DNA from: DMER64 sp964554535
GTDB taxonomy: Bacteria; Bacteroidota; Bacteroidia; Bacteroidales; UBA932
Assembly (NCBI GenBank): GCA_964554535.1
Contig: CAZKPB010000005.1
Coordinates: forward strand, 46,558 to 110,557
DNA length: 64,000 bases
Direction: 5' to 3'
The stretch's first letter is position 1. Every line of letters starts with the position of its first letter. Below, in pieces: positions 17,536 to 26,620 of the stretch. Under the pieces are notes generated by a model. It had not been told where the DNA came from, did no database searches, and saw only the letters and a list, made by a program, of their open reading frames with translations. The position numbers were made by a program, and so were the translations under genes.

Positions 17536-20500
17536 TTAAAAAGTGATGTTCATACCAAAGGTGATACGTTTGGTGGTAGGATACTGACCGTAGTCAAGGC
17601 CAAGGCCTCGGCCGCTCATAGATACTTCAGGGTCAAAACCGGGATAATCCGTGAAGACAAAGAAGTCATCCAAAGACACATAGAGTTTGGCGTTGCTGAT
17701 GAAATTGGTTTTGCTCATCAACTTTTTGGGGAAGGTGTAGCCCAACTGGATCTGTTTGATCTTGAAGTAAGAGCCGTCAAATACATAGGCGGAACTCTGC
17801 AGGTAATTGGTATAATCGGGCAGTGAGGAAGCAATAAACTTCGCATTCTGACCGGGAGTAGTCCAACGGTTGTCGTAAAAATACTTCAGTGTGTTGGCCT
17901 GAGTACGGGTAGAACGGGGCACAGCGTAGCAAATGTCGTTGCCGGAGGCACCGTTGGCAAATACCAACAAATTGAAGCCCTTGTAACCCAAGTTGATGGT
18001 TACACCGTAAGTAATTTCGGGGATGGCAGAACCAATCATCATCTTGTCAGAGTCATTGATAATACCGTCACCGTTCACGTCGTTGAAGATAGGATGACCG
18101 TTGGCAGGGTCAACGCCTAAATATTCATACCCGCGCATATACCAAATGGGATAGCCTTTTTCAAAGTAGCAGCCTACGCCCGAACTACCGGAAACGCGGC
18201 TCAAAGTGGGGTAAATATCGGTTACTTCATTCTTGAGGGTAGCCAGGTTGGCGTTGATGCTGTAAGAAAAATCGCCTTTCTGATCTCTCCACCCAAGGTC
18301 AAATTCAAAACCGGTGTTGTCAATATTACCGGCATTCAGGGGAGAAATGGTATTACCTACCGTGGCAGAAGAGTTAACGGAAGACATAATCAGGTCTTTG
18401 GTCTGTTTCCTGTACCAGTCCATAGTAAAGGTCAAACGGTTCTTGAACATACGCAAATCCAAACCAAAGTCAAGCTGTTCTGACGTTTCCCAGCGCAGGT
18501 TGTTGTTACCGGTAGATGAAGGTCTGGAACCAACCTGGTAATTGCTGGTGGTAAAGGGATACATAGTATCCGTGGTAATGGTAGAAGCATACATATAACT
18601 GCCCAATCCGGCGATGGAACCGTTCTGGCCCCAACTGGCGCGGAATTTCAAAAATGACAGCCAATCAGCATTCAAATCCTTCATAAACTTTTCCTGGGTA
18701 AGGGTCCATCCGGCCGATACTGCGGGGAAGTAACCCCATCTCTTGTTCAGAGGAAGAATGGACAAGTCGGCGGCATCTGCACGAATGGAAGCCTGCAAGA
18801 AGTACTTGTTGTCGTAGTTGTAACTGAAACGGCCAAAGTAAGAAAGTTCGGCATAATTCATACGTTCCCCACCGGAAATGGTTTTAGTGGCGGTACCGGT
18901 GGCATTGGAAAAATACGCATAATTGCAGTCCAGTTTGCTGATACCAATATTGGAGGCGCTGCTACCACTTACAGAACCACTTACGCCGTAAGTATCTCTG
19001 TGAGAGTAAGACATCCCCACCATAGCGCTGAGGTTGTGTTTCTTAAAACTTTCATTATAGTTCACAAAGTTTTCCCACTGGTAATAGTTGGTGTCGTTGC
19101 TACTACCCGATATGGATACATAGTCGGTATTGGTATCGGTGTTGGCGGTATGAGGCCAGGTAAGGCTGTAGCTGTTGTTGCTGGAAAAGTCGTAACCCAA
19201 ACGGGACGTATAGGTAATAGTCTTCCAGGGGGTAATGTCAATGGATGTGGCACCGCGGAAGTTGAACCCGTCACTTTGTGACTGCTGTCCGTCACGCATA
19301 ATGTAAGGGTTGATGTTGTTGGTTTCCTGGAAAGGAGACATTGAATAGTAGTCCCCGTTTTCATCCTGCAGGAAAGCGTGTCCCATATCCAAAAGGGCCT
19401 GAATATGTGCGGGCACGTTGTCTTTGGAATAGAGTACCGGAGTCAGGGGGTCCAACTGCAGTACGGAACCCAACATAGAATACATTCCGCCTTCACGTAC
19501 ACGGGTGGTTTTGAATTTTGCGAAATTGTTGTTGGTGGTAATCTTCAACCACGGCTGAATGTTATAGTCGGCATTTACGGTACCGGTAATACGGGTCTGT
19601 TTGTCCTGTATACCAATGACGGGACCGTCGTTGGACAGATAAGCCATTGAGGTAAAGAGGGAACCTTTGTTGTTGGAACCCTGGAAACTTACGTTGTGAC
19701 GTTGCATCGCACCGTTTTCAAAAGCCACGTCGGCCCATTTGGTATCGGTTTTTCCATCATAGAACTGGTCAAAACGGGACTGCGAAACCAACTTCCCTTC
19801 CGTTACGGCATAATTGATATATTCCTTGGCGTTCAACACCTCCGGAATACGGGCAACCTGCTGGATGGAATATTGCATATCGTAAGAGATGCGGCTGACG
19901 CCGTTGGCGGCTTTCTTTGTGGTCACCAGTACTACCCCGTTTCCGGCCTGTGCCCCGTAAATGGCGGCACTGGCAGCGTCCTTCAACACTTCAATGGATT
20001 CAATGTCGGAAGGATCCACAAAAGAAATGTTCTTGGTACGCAGACCGTCTACAACATACAGAGGAGTGGATTCACTGTTGGAACTGTACCCGCGGACACG
20101 GATAGAACTTTCCGCACCGGGAGCTCCGGAAGTGGTCACAATGTGCACACCGGCGGTTTTTCCTTGCAAACCGGCGTTCAGTGTGGTGATACTTCTGTCT
20201 TCCAGATCTTCTGCCTTCACCTGAGAAATGGCACCGGTAAGGTCGGATTTGCGCTGCACGCCGTACCCGACTACCACTACTTCATCCAATACTTCCGTAT
20301 CTTCAGATAAAATAACGTCAATTTGAGCACGTCCTGCCAAAGGAATATCCTGGGTGACAAAACCGATGTAAGATACCTGAATGGTGGCATCGGGTGCCAA
20401 CGTCAGGCTGAATTTACCATCAAGGTCGGTAATAGCCACATTGCGGGTATTGCCCACCTCAATTATGCTGGCGCCGATAATCGGCTGACCGGCTGCATCC

Positions 20501-20592
20501 GTTACCGTCCCTGATACGGGACGGTTCTGGGCGGATGCTACCATACACGCACATAGTACCAGTATGGATAAGAAACATTTTTTAAGATTCAT
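17536..20592 (-). CDS. SusC/RagA-family TonB-dependent transporter
   Basis: Outer-membrane TonB-dependent importer of glycan fragments, 1018 residues. After the signal peptide (VASAQNRP) come a carboxypeptidase-regulatory-like domain (PVSGTVTDAAGQPIIGAS ... GKFSL), the SusC marker VVVGYGVQRKSDLTGAISQV, the plug domain (RGYSSNSESTPLYVVDGL, SDIESIEVLKDAASAAIYG) and the 22-strand barrel ending in KRITFGMNITF. It is the first gene of the CE1/DUF1593 PUL. Only 53 bases separate it from the upstream transporter gene on the same strand and I see no clear promoter there, so it may be read through from the sugar-catabolism operon. Confidence 0.95.
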   Translation of the reverse strand: MNLKKCFLSILVLCACMVASAQNRPVSGTVTDAAGQPIIGASIIEVGNTRNVAITDLDGKFSLTLAPDATIQVSYIGFVTQDIPLAGRAQIDVILSEDTEVLDEVVVVGYGVQRKSDLTGAISQVKAEDLEDRSITTLNAGLQGKTAGVHIVTTSGAPGAESSIRVRGYSSNSESTPLYVVDGLRTKNISFVDPSDIESIEVLKDAASAAIYGAQAGNGVVLVTTKKAANGVSRISYDMQYSIQQVARIPEVLNAKEYINYAVTEGKLVSQSRFDQFYDGKTDTKWADVAFENGAMQRHNVSFQGSNNKGSLFTSMAYLSNDGPVIGIQDKQTRITGTVNADYNIQPWLKITTNNNFAKFKTTRVREGGMYSMLGSVLQLDPLTPVLYSKDNVPAHIQALLDMGHAFLQDENGDYYSMSPFQETNNINPYIMRDGQQSQSDGFNFRGATSIDITPWKTITYTSRLGYDFSSNNSYSLTWPHTANTDTNTDYVSISGSSNDTNYYQWENFVNYNESFKKHNLSAMVGMSYSHRDTYGVSGSVSGSSASNIGISKLDCNYAYFSNATGTATKTISGGERMNYAELSYFGRFSYNYDNKYFLQASIRADAADLSILPLNKRWGYFPAVSAGWTLTQEKFMKDLNADWLSFLKFRASWGQNGSIAGLGSYMYASTITTDTMYPFTTSNYQVGSRPSSTGNNNLRWETSEQLDFGLDLRMFKNRLTFTMDWYRKQTKDLIMSSVNSSATVGNTISPLNAGNIDNTGFEFDLGWRDQKGDFSYSINANLATLKNEVTDIYPTLSRVSGSSGVGCYFEKGYPIWYMRGYEYLGVDPANGHPIFNDVNGDGIINDSDKMMIGSAIPEITYGVTINLGYKGFNLLVFANGASGNDICYAVPRSTRTQANTLKYFYDNRWTTPGQNAKFIASSLPDYTNYLQSSAYVFDGSYFKIKQIQLGYTFPKKLMSKTNFISNAKLYVSLDDFFVFTDYPGFDPEVSMSGRGLGLDYGQYPTTKRITFGMNITF

Positions 20593-20645
20593 AAAGTAGG
20601 GTTAGGTTTAATTGGTAAAACTTGGTTAAAAAATTCATAATATGT

Positions 20646-21671
20646 TTATAGGTTAGAAAGACTTATAAGGATAAGACCGGCCAGGAACAGGAAGAACATG
20701 GCAAACAACAGTTTATTGGTACCTTTGGGAGCTTCCTTGAATTCCCGCCAAATAAGTACTCCCCAAATCATGGCCACCACGGGAGAAGCGTTGCTCAGCG
20801 CATAGTTCACGGCCGGATTGCCTCCTCCCGATGCCATAAAGCTGATTACCATACCGCTCATCCATATAAAGCCACCCAGCATCCCAATCATATGGGTCTT
20901 GACATCGCCTTTGGTAAAGTAGTCTTTCATAGTGACTTTCTTGCCGCCTTCCACCGGATGCGCCATAGCTATTCCGTTTACAATGGGAGTAGTCAGCAGT
21001 ACGCCCAGCGCAAAGAAGAACACCCCGGCATAAGGAGTAAGGCTACCCGTACCGGCCGAGACATATTGCGGGTCAATGGATTTCACCACAAATCCGTAAA
21101 AGAACATAAAGCCTATACCGGAAATGACAGCCATAAGAACACCGCGGGTAGGTGTCTTGTGCTGAGAAGAAGTCAGCCTGCTGTAAGCCTTGGCACAGAA
21201 CAGGATAGCAGCAATAGCCACTACCAATCCAATCCACAGCAAGGTCTGGTCACCGGGGTACTTTTCACCGGCCAGCACAATAAGCAGGTAGTTGAATACC
21301 ACCCCGCCAATCCATCCCAAGCCACCGCCAATGGGAAAACCCACCGCCATGCCGGCTACCGAGTTGGCCGCTGTAAGGAAAATATTAGCGGTATTCCAGA
21401 TTACCCCTGCCAGCATGGCCCAGCCTATGCTGATCCAATCCATTGAGGAGAAATTTTCTATAAACGACTGACCGTCGGCACCAAATGAACCCAGAGTAAA
21501 GGCACCTATAACGGCCGTGATAAAAAATCCAAAAATGTAGTCCCAGTAGAACAACGGGAAACTCCATTCTTTTTTCTGTACCATTTTCTGCGTATTGGCC
21601 CAGGAACCCCAGCAAATACAGCAGTAAATGCAGCAGACTAAAACGAGTGTGTAATTTGTAACAAGAACCAT
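20646..21671 (-). CDS. GRP/ureide-permease-type sugar transporter, inner membrane
   Basis: A 341-residue protein with ten hydrophobic helices, starting YTLVLVCCIYCCICWGSWANT and ending LLFAMFFLFLAGLILISL. The pattern with GWAMLAGVIWNTANIFLTAANSVAGMAVGFPIGGGLGW resembles the glucose/ribose porter and ureide-permease branch of the drug/metabolite transporter superfamily, related in architecture to RhaT. It ends the five-gene catabolic cluster (28 bases after the isomerase-like gene) and is followed by susC. From context it is the best candidate for import of the pentose handled by the cluster, D-apiose under my reading. That substrate is inferred from neighbours only. Confidence 0.75.
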   Translation of the reverse strand: MVLVTNYTLVLVCCIYCCICWGSWANTQKMVQKKEWSFPLFYWDYIFGFFITAVIGAFTLGSFGADGQSFIENFSSMDWISIGWAMLAGVIWNTANIFLTAANSVAGMAVGFPIGGGLGWIGGVVFNYLLIVLAGEKYPGDQTLLWIGLVVAIAAILFCAKAYSRLTSSQHKTPTRGVLMAVISGIGFMFFYGFVVKSIDPQYVSAGTGSLTPYAGVFFFALGVLLTTPIVNGIAMAHPVEGGKKVTMKDYFTKGDVKTHMIGMLGGFIWMSGMVISFMASGGGNPAVNYALSNASPVVAMIWGVLIWREFKEAPKGTNKLLFAMFFLFLAGLILISLSNL

Positions 21672-21698
21672 TGTGTCTATGCGTTAAGTGATACGTGA

Positions 21699-23130
21699 TT
21701 ATTCGTGTACATACAGGTTCCAACCCAGGTAGTTGTCAATGGCTTCTTCCAAGATATCAGCCACGTGGGCGCGTACAATACCCACATGATGTTCGTAACC
21801 GTTCTTGCAGATATGTTTCATCAACTTTTGAAGGTTATTTACCTTGGTCACGGCAATACAGCCGTTCATATCGTAAGGATCATCGGTAATAATGCCTTCA
21901 CCGGTATATGCCTTGATAACACCTTTGGGGTCATCCGTAGAAATACGGAAGAACGTAAAGTTCCCGGCTGCCACTTTGGAGAACACGGCTCCAAAAGTAT
22001 CCACTTTGCCCAACGTACGTCCCAGTACTCCCAGAGGCCCCAGTTCCACTTTGGTCTGAGAGAAGTTCTTGGGGAAGTTGCCGCAGTGCGTGCAGACGCA
22101 CATATTGCGGTCCTCGGCAAAATTATTGTTCCAGTCGGCCAGGGCCGAAGGAGTTCCGGCGGCCAGCGTAAGAGCGTACATTGACACGGCGCCCGCAATG
22201 TCGGTCTCACAGGCACTGGGGATCAGTTTGTCACCCAACATGGCCATAGTGATACAGGGAGCGCATTTGTAATTTATTTCCAGTGAATCCCAGCATTGCA
22301 GGGCAATGGCATCCACCTGGTTTTCTTCAATCCAGTTTTCCACGGCCACGCCAAATTTCACCTGATTTGGCAATTTGTCTTCGTAGGCGGCGGGGATAGT
22401 GGCGTATTCCTTAACAGCTTTGAGTTTAGCCACAAACTTGGGATCATTGTCGCTAATCTTTTGAGCGGCAAAAATCACTTCTGACAAGTCAGCGGGAACT
22501 ACCGTGATACCATATTTCTGCAAGAGTTTTTCACTGGCACGGCAGGTATTGAAGCCCAGCGGGCGGGTGCCAATCTGTCCAATGCGGCAATGACGCAGCC
22601 CGTTTACCACACGGCAGATGCCGGCAAATTTGTTGAGGTCTTTCTTAAGCAGGTCAGAGTAAATAGAATAGGTGTGGAGCTTAGTGTCCGTAAAAGGAAT
22701 ACCATATTGGTACAAATTGTTGCAAACGGAAATTTTGCCGCAGAAAGCGTCGCGACGGCTGTCTAAGTCTACCTTGTCGTTTTCGTCGTCACAGGCCTGT
22801 ACCAATACGGGCACATTAAGGTTGGCCGGCCTCACTGATGGTGTTGATGATACCGATTTCAAAACCGAAGTTTGGCAAAGAAACAATAATTCCGTCAATA
22901 TCATCACGGTGTTGACGGAACAGTTTGGCGCATTTGAGTCCGTCCTCACGGGTTTCAATACTGCTTGATCCGGTGGGTGTGGCATCTTCCGGAAGAATGA
23001 CATAGTCATATCCCAATTCATCCAGCGTTTTTAAAAGATGGGCGCGTACGTCCTTGGCAAGCGCGGAGTTAAAATAAGCACGTGTACCGATGATGACACC
23101 GAAGCACAGTTTTTTGTTGTTCTTATACAT
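21699..23130 (-). pseudogene. Fucose-isomerase-like sugar isomerase (candidate D-apiose isomerase), frameshifted
   Basis: Two open frames together encode one L-fucose/arabinose-isomerase-like protein. The N-terminal part, from the ATG at 23130 (MYKNNKKLCFGVIIGTRAYF), runs to ISEAG and then meets a stop at 22816; the rest continues in another frame as NLNVPVLVQACDDENDKVDLDSRRDAFCGK down to 21699. Removing one base at about 22824, within GGCCGGCC, restores a single frame of 476 codons. The start overlaps the kinase stop by 8 bases. The C-terminal part holds the family pattern AVENWIEENQVDAIALQCWDSL. In Bacteroides-type apiose clusters a fucose-isomerase-like enzyme makes D-apulose from D-apiose. 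It may be an assembly error, since all neighbours are intact. Confidence 0.8.
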
Positions 23131-24637
23131 TTGGCAAATTATTAAAGTTGTTACTATTTCCAATCAAATGATTCACTGCATCTTTCCATGCAGCATACCA
23201 AACATCCGTCATTTGCGCACCCGTTGCCGGTTCATAACGCTGCTGGGCATTCCACAAGGCCGCCGCCTGTGAAAAAGAAGTCCATTTCTTGCGGGCAAAC
23301 CCGTTCATCACAAAAGCTCCGTAGGCACAGGCGTCCTCTACTTCTGAACGTACAATGGGCACACGCAGCAGATTGGCCTGGAAATTCATAAGGAACTTGT
23401 TTTTGGTGGGACCGCCGTCCACCCGTATTTCTTTTAGTTCAATACCGGCCCGCCGGGTCATGGCGTTTACCAGGTCCGTTACCTGATAGGCAATGGATTC
23501 CAGCGCGGCACGACACACGTGGGCTTTGGTCGATCCCAAGGTAAGGCCGTCAATCCGGGCTTTTACTTGCGGTTGCCACCACGGGGCAGCCAGCCCGGCA
23601 AAAGCGGGAATAAAATAAACGCCCCCGTTATCGGCCACTGAGGTAGCTATAGCTTCTATCTCAGAAGGGTCGTTAATCAGTTGCAACTCGTTTTTTAACC
23701 AAGCAATGGTAGCCCCCGTGCAATGAATATTGCCTTCAAACGCATAAAACACTTTGCCCAATGCGGCAAAGCCCACGGAGGTTACCAGACCGTCCGGGGC
23801 TGACGCGGCTTTTTCTCCAATATTCACCATAACGGAAGAACCCGTCCCGTAAGTGGCCTTGCCCAATCCTTCCGCAAAGCACATCTGTCCTGCCAGAGCT
23901 CCGTGCGAGTCTCCCAACACGCCGGCAATCTGAATGGGATTCTTAAATAGTCCTTCCACGGTGGTTTCTCCGTACACGGCATCGCAGGGAAGCGGTGTGC
24001 CCGTCATAGCACGCGGCACGGTCAACATCTCCAGCAGGTCATCGTCCCAGGAAAGCGTATGCACGTTAAAGAGCATCGTACGGGAAGCATTGGTATAATC
24101 CGTGGCGTGCACTTTGCCTCCGGTAAGTCTGAAAATAAGGTAGGACTCTATGGTGCCCATACACAGGTCCCCTTTCTGTGCCGCTTCGCGGGCACCGGTC
24201 ACGTGGTCCAGAATCCACTTCACCCCACTGCCCGAGAAATACGGATCAATGAGCAGGCCGCTCTTTTGCTGTACCATTGGGCCGTATCCTTTGGCCTTCA
24301 GTTCTTCACATATCTCGCGACCACGCAGGCACTGCCATACCACGGCATTGCACACGGCCTTACCGGTGTGCCGATTCCATACCACTACTGTCTCGCGCTG
24401 GTTGGTGAGTGCCAGCGAATAATCACTATCCGGCCCGGTATAGGTTACCAAGTCGGTAATGACCTTTACCGTATTACAATAAATTTCTTCCGGGTCGTGT
24501 TCAACCCATCCTTCTTTGGGATAATACTGTTTGTGGGGCGTGGCCGCAGTGTATACCAAATTGCCCCGCTCGTCAAAAAGCAGCGCTTTAGTGGCGGAAG
24601 TGCTTTGGTCAACGGCTATGACAAAACTGTTTTTCAT
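23123..24637 (-). CDS. FGGY-family carbohydrate kinase (candidate D-apulose kinase)
   Basis: A 504-residue two-domain sugar kinase. The N-domain has VIAVDQSTSATKALLFDERG and ALTNQRETVVVWNRHTG, patterns close to glycerol kinase and xylulokinase; the C-domain has GDSHGALAGQMCF, YGTGSSVMVN and the ADP-binding FGGY-type block EIRVDGGPTKNKFLMNFQANLL. It sits between a split transketolase and a fucose-isomerase-like gene. In the D-apiose pathway described for Bacteroides/Phocaeicola (Carter and Gerlt groups) a FGGY kinase phosphorylates D-apulose at O4 before a two-subunit transketolase acts, and this gene set matches it. Glycerol or xylulose kinase activity cannot be excluded from sequence. Start ATG lies 6 bases after the upstream gene. 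Confidence 0.85.
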   Translation of the reverse strand: MKNSFVIAVDQSTSATKALLFDERGNLVYTAATPHKQYYPKEGWVEHDPEEIYCNTVKVITDLVTYTGPDSDYSLALTNQRETVVVWNRHTGKAVCNAVVWQCLRGREICEELKAKGYGPMVQQKSGLLIDPYFSGSGVKWILDHVTGAREAAQKGDLCMGTIESYLIFRLTGGKVHATDYTNASRTMLFNVHTLSWDDDLLEMLTVPRAMTGTPLPCDAVYGETTVEGLFKNPIQIAGVLGDSHGALAGQMCFAEGLGKATYGTGSSVMVNIGEKAASAPDGLVTSVGFAALGKVFYAFEGNIHCTGATIAWLKNELQLINDPSEIEAIATSVADNGGVYFIPAFAGLAAPWWQPQVKARIDGLTLGSTKAHVCRAALESIAYQVTDLVNAMTRRAGIELKEIRVDGGPTKNKFLMNFQANLLRVPIVRSEVEDACAYGAFVMNGFARKKWTSFSQAAALWNAQQRYEPATGAQMTDVWYAAWKDAVNHLIGNSNNFNNLPNV

Positions 24638-24643
24638 ACGCGG

Positions 24644-25567
24644 TTATTTAATAAATGCAAGGGCAGCGGCTTCAATCCCGGCCGCATTCAATCCATAGTA
24701 AGCGAATATTTCTTCAGAGGTGCCGTGCACGGCATTCTCGTCCGGAATTCCCAAAATCTTGACAGGCACCGGATGCTCGGACAAGCATTCGGTTACCATT
24801 GCCCCCAGGCCGCCAAAACAGCTGTGCTCTTCTACCGTAATAATGCGGCCGGTCTGTGCGGCGGCGTCCCGTACGGCTTCTTTATCAAAGGGCTTGACCC
24901 ACGACATATCCAGCACACGGGCACCAATGCCTTTTTGCGCCAAAGCCTTTCCGGCTTGCAGGGCGTGGTAGACGGTTTCGCCCGTACCTATAATAGTAAG
25001 GTCATTCCCCTCGAGAAGCCGGTTGGCTTTCCCCAAGGCAAAATCAAACGAGTCATCTTCATATACATCCGGCACGGCCGCACGACCCACCCGTACGTAG
25101 ACAGGCTCCGGAAAGTCTACCAGAAACTTCACTAATTTAGCTGTCTGACGGGCATCACACGGAAGCATCACATTCATTCCGGGAAAAGTGCGCAGTACGG
25201 CAATATCATGCAGGCTATGGTGCGTGGCCCCCAGGGCGCCGTAAGCCACACCTCCTCTTACTCCAAAAATCTTCACGGGCAGGTGGCTATAGGCCAGATC
25301 CACTTTTACCTGTTCCAGACTGCGAGCCACATAGAAGCAGGCGGGGCCGCAACAGAATACTTTCTTCCCGCTATGAGCAAGGCCGGCAGAAATGCCCACG
25401 GCATCCTGTTCGGCAATGCCACATTCTACAAACTGGGCCGGAAGTGCCAAGGCAAAATCGGTCAGCGTCACCGAACCTCTGGCATCAGTTGTAACGGCAA
25501 TTATATCTTTATCACTTTTTGCAAGCGAGAGTAAAGTATCCGTAAAACTTTTCCTACAAGCTATCAT
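24644..25567 (-). CDS. Transketolase C-terminal subunit (candidate apulose-4-phosphate transketolase subunit B)
   Basis: A 307-residue protein equal to the pyrimidine-binding and C-terminal domains of transketolase. Key region VECGIAEQDAVGISAGLAHSG contains the Glu that activates thiamine diphosphate; GVRGGVAYGALGATHHSLHDIAVLRT is the conserved transketolase loop with paired His; the C-terminal domain begins around residue 185. It pairs with the separate N-terminal subunit encoded one base upstream (25569 stop, 25567 start). Split transketolases of this kind are common in specialised sugar pathways; together with the FGGY kinase and isomerase neighbours they match the AptA/AptB enzymes that split apulose 4-phosphate to xylulose 5-phosphate and dihydroxyacetone phosphate. 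General pentose-phosphate transketolase function is the alternative. Confidence 0.88.
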   Translation of the reverse strand: MIACRKSFTDTLLSLAKSDKDIIAVTTDARGSVTLTDFALALPAQFVECGIAEQDAVGISAGLAHSGKKVFCCGPACFYVARSLEQVKVDLAYSHLPVKIFGVRGGVAYGALGATHHSLHDIAVLRTFPGMNVMLPCDARQTAKLVKFLVDFPEPVYVRVGRAAVPDVYEDDSFDFALGKANRLLEGNDLTIIGTGETVYHALQAGKALAQKGIGARVLDMSWVKPFDKEAVRDAAAQTGRIITVEEHSCFGGLGAMVTECLSEHPVPVKILGIPDENAVHGTSEEIFAYYGLNAAGIEAAALAFIK

Positions 25568-25568
25568 A

Positions 25569-26408
25569 TTATTCCTCCTCTACTGATTTGATTTTTTCAT
25601 TGATTTCATGAAGTGCCTCCTGATACTGGTCATTCTTGGGAACCCCGTGATGCCAGCAGGCCTGGTTTTCCATATAAGAAATCCCCAATCCCTTTGTGGT
25701 ATGGGAAATTACCAAATGCGGCTTACCGTTTGAGAAGTCAAGCGCATCCAAAGTGCGTACAATATCCGCCATATCGTCACCGTTCATTTCGGCGACGTCC
25801 CAACCAAATGCAACCCATTTAGCATATATGTTCTCCAACGGCATCACATCTTCCGTGAGACCGCTGATTTGAAGACGGTTGCGGTCAATAACCGCCACCA
25901 GATTATCCAACCCGAATTTGTTGGCCGACATAGCAGCTTCATAAATGGAACCTTCTGCCTGCTCCCCGTCGCCCATTAATACATAGGTATGATAGGTCAT
26001 GTTGTCCATCTTGGCGGCAAGGGCCATGCCCACTCCAATAGACAGGCCATGGCCCAGCGCACCGGAATTCACTTCAATGCCGGGCAGGCAGTTAGTGGGG
26101 TGTCCCGCAAGCGGTGAGTGAAAACGACCCAAAGTATCCACCATACTTTTAGGCAGTATACCTCTAGACTCTAATGTAACGTAGAGCGCTTCCACACAAT
26201 GCCCTTTGCTTAATATAAATCGATCCCGGTTGGGATGGTTCAATGTGTCAATATCAATATTGAGATAGTTAAAATAAATAGCCGTCATCACATTGAGGCA
26301 TGACAAATCGCCGCCAATATGTCCGGCTTTTGCATTAAAAACTACCTCCAACAACCTTCTTCGGTTAATTTCTGACTGTAATTCAAGTTCCTTACTATTC
26401 ATATACAA
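25569..26408 (-). CDS. Transketolase N-terminal subunit (candidate apulose-4-phosphate transketolase subunit A)
   Basis: A 279-residue protein equal to the pyrophosphate-binding half of transketolase. It has AGHIGGDLSCLNVMTAIYF near residue 28, LSKGHCVEALY, the GALGHGLSIGVGMALA loop, and the thiamine-diphosphate/metal motif MGDGEQAEGSIYEA with Asp147, Glu149 and Asn177. It is the first gene of the minus-strand catabolic operon, about 43 bases from the predicted start of transcription at a consensus promoter. Translation may begin at the first ATG or at the third codon (MNSKELEL); the sequence does not decide. Reaction as proposed for its partner subunit; both are needed for an active site. 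Confidence 0.88.
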   Translation of the reverse strand: MYMNSKELELQSEINRRRLLEVVFNAKAGHIGGDLSCLNVMTAIYFNYLNIDIDTLNHPNRDRFILSKGHCVEALYVTLESRGILPKSMVDTLGRFHSPLAGHPTNCLPGIEVNSGALGHGLSIGVGMALAAKMDNMTYHTYVLMGDGEQAEGSIYEAAMSANKFGLDNLVAVIDRNRLQISGLTEDVMPLENIYAKWVAFGWDVAEMNGDDMADIVRTLDALDFSNGKPHLVISHTTKGLGISYMENQACWHHGVPKNDQYQEALHEINEKIKSVEEE

Positions 26409-26457
26409 CTTCTGTTTTCGAAAGAATAGTTTGCTATCTATTCGAATATTTTCACCA

Positions 26458-26488
26458 CAAAATTAGATAAATAAAATATAAAAACAAA
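26458..26488 (-). promoter_or_regulatory. Consensus promoter of the transketolase/kinase/isomerase operon
   Basis: On the minus strand TTTG (26488-26485) is followed after 19 bases by TAATTTTG (26465-26458), a perfect match to the Bacteroidetes primary promoter TTTG-N19-TAnnTTTG. Transcription would start near 26451. Confidence 0.75.
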
Positions 26489-26489
26489 T

Positions 26490-26509
26490 AAAACGAAGGG
26501 AATCGAAAG
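26490..26509 (-). promoter_or_regulatory. Candidate DeoR operator between divergent genes
   Basis: Read on the minus strand this is CTTTCGATTCCCTTCGTTTT: two CTTCG/CTTTCG half-sites ten bases apart, one helical turn. It ends one base before the -33 element of the catabolic operon and lies upstream of the DeoR gene's own promoter, so one bound regulator could act on both. Its TTCCCTTCGTTTT half recurs with one change at 3123-3135. A further CGAAAG is at 26419-26424. Confidence 0.5.
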
Positions 26510-26559
26510 TATTTTTGAAAATAAATCAAAATTATAATAAGAAGAAAACTGGGGATATA

Positions 26560-26591
26560 TTTCACAATTTGTATGGGAAGCACTATATTTG
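26560..26591 (+). promoter_or_regulatory. Promoter of the DeoR regulator gene
   Basis: TTTC at 26560-26563, 20 bases, then TATATTTG at 26584-26591, a perfect -7 box. Transcription would start near 26598, which excludes the upstream in-frame ATG at 26573 and supports translation from 26621. Confidence 0.6.
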
Positions 26592-26620
26592 CGCAAGAAC
26601 TTAAAAAAACATCAAACGAT

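Noticed and set aside
20593..20645. Promoter for susC of the CE1/DUF1593 locus
   Set aside because: No pair of boxes with correct spacing could be found; TATGAATT is too far from TAnnTTTG.
26573..26620. Earlier ATG for the DeoR regulator
   Set aside because: It lies at or before the promoter -7 box TATATTTG, and the family N-terminus starts at RRTEIL after the later ATG.
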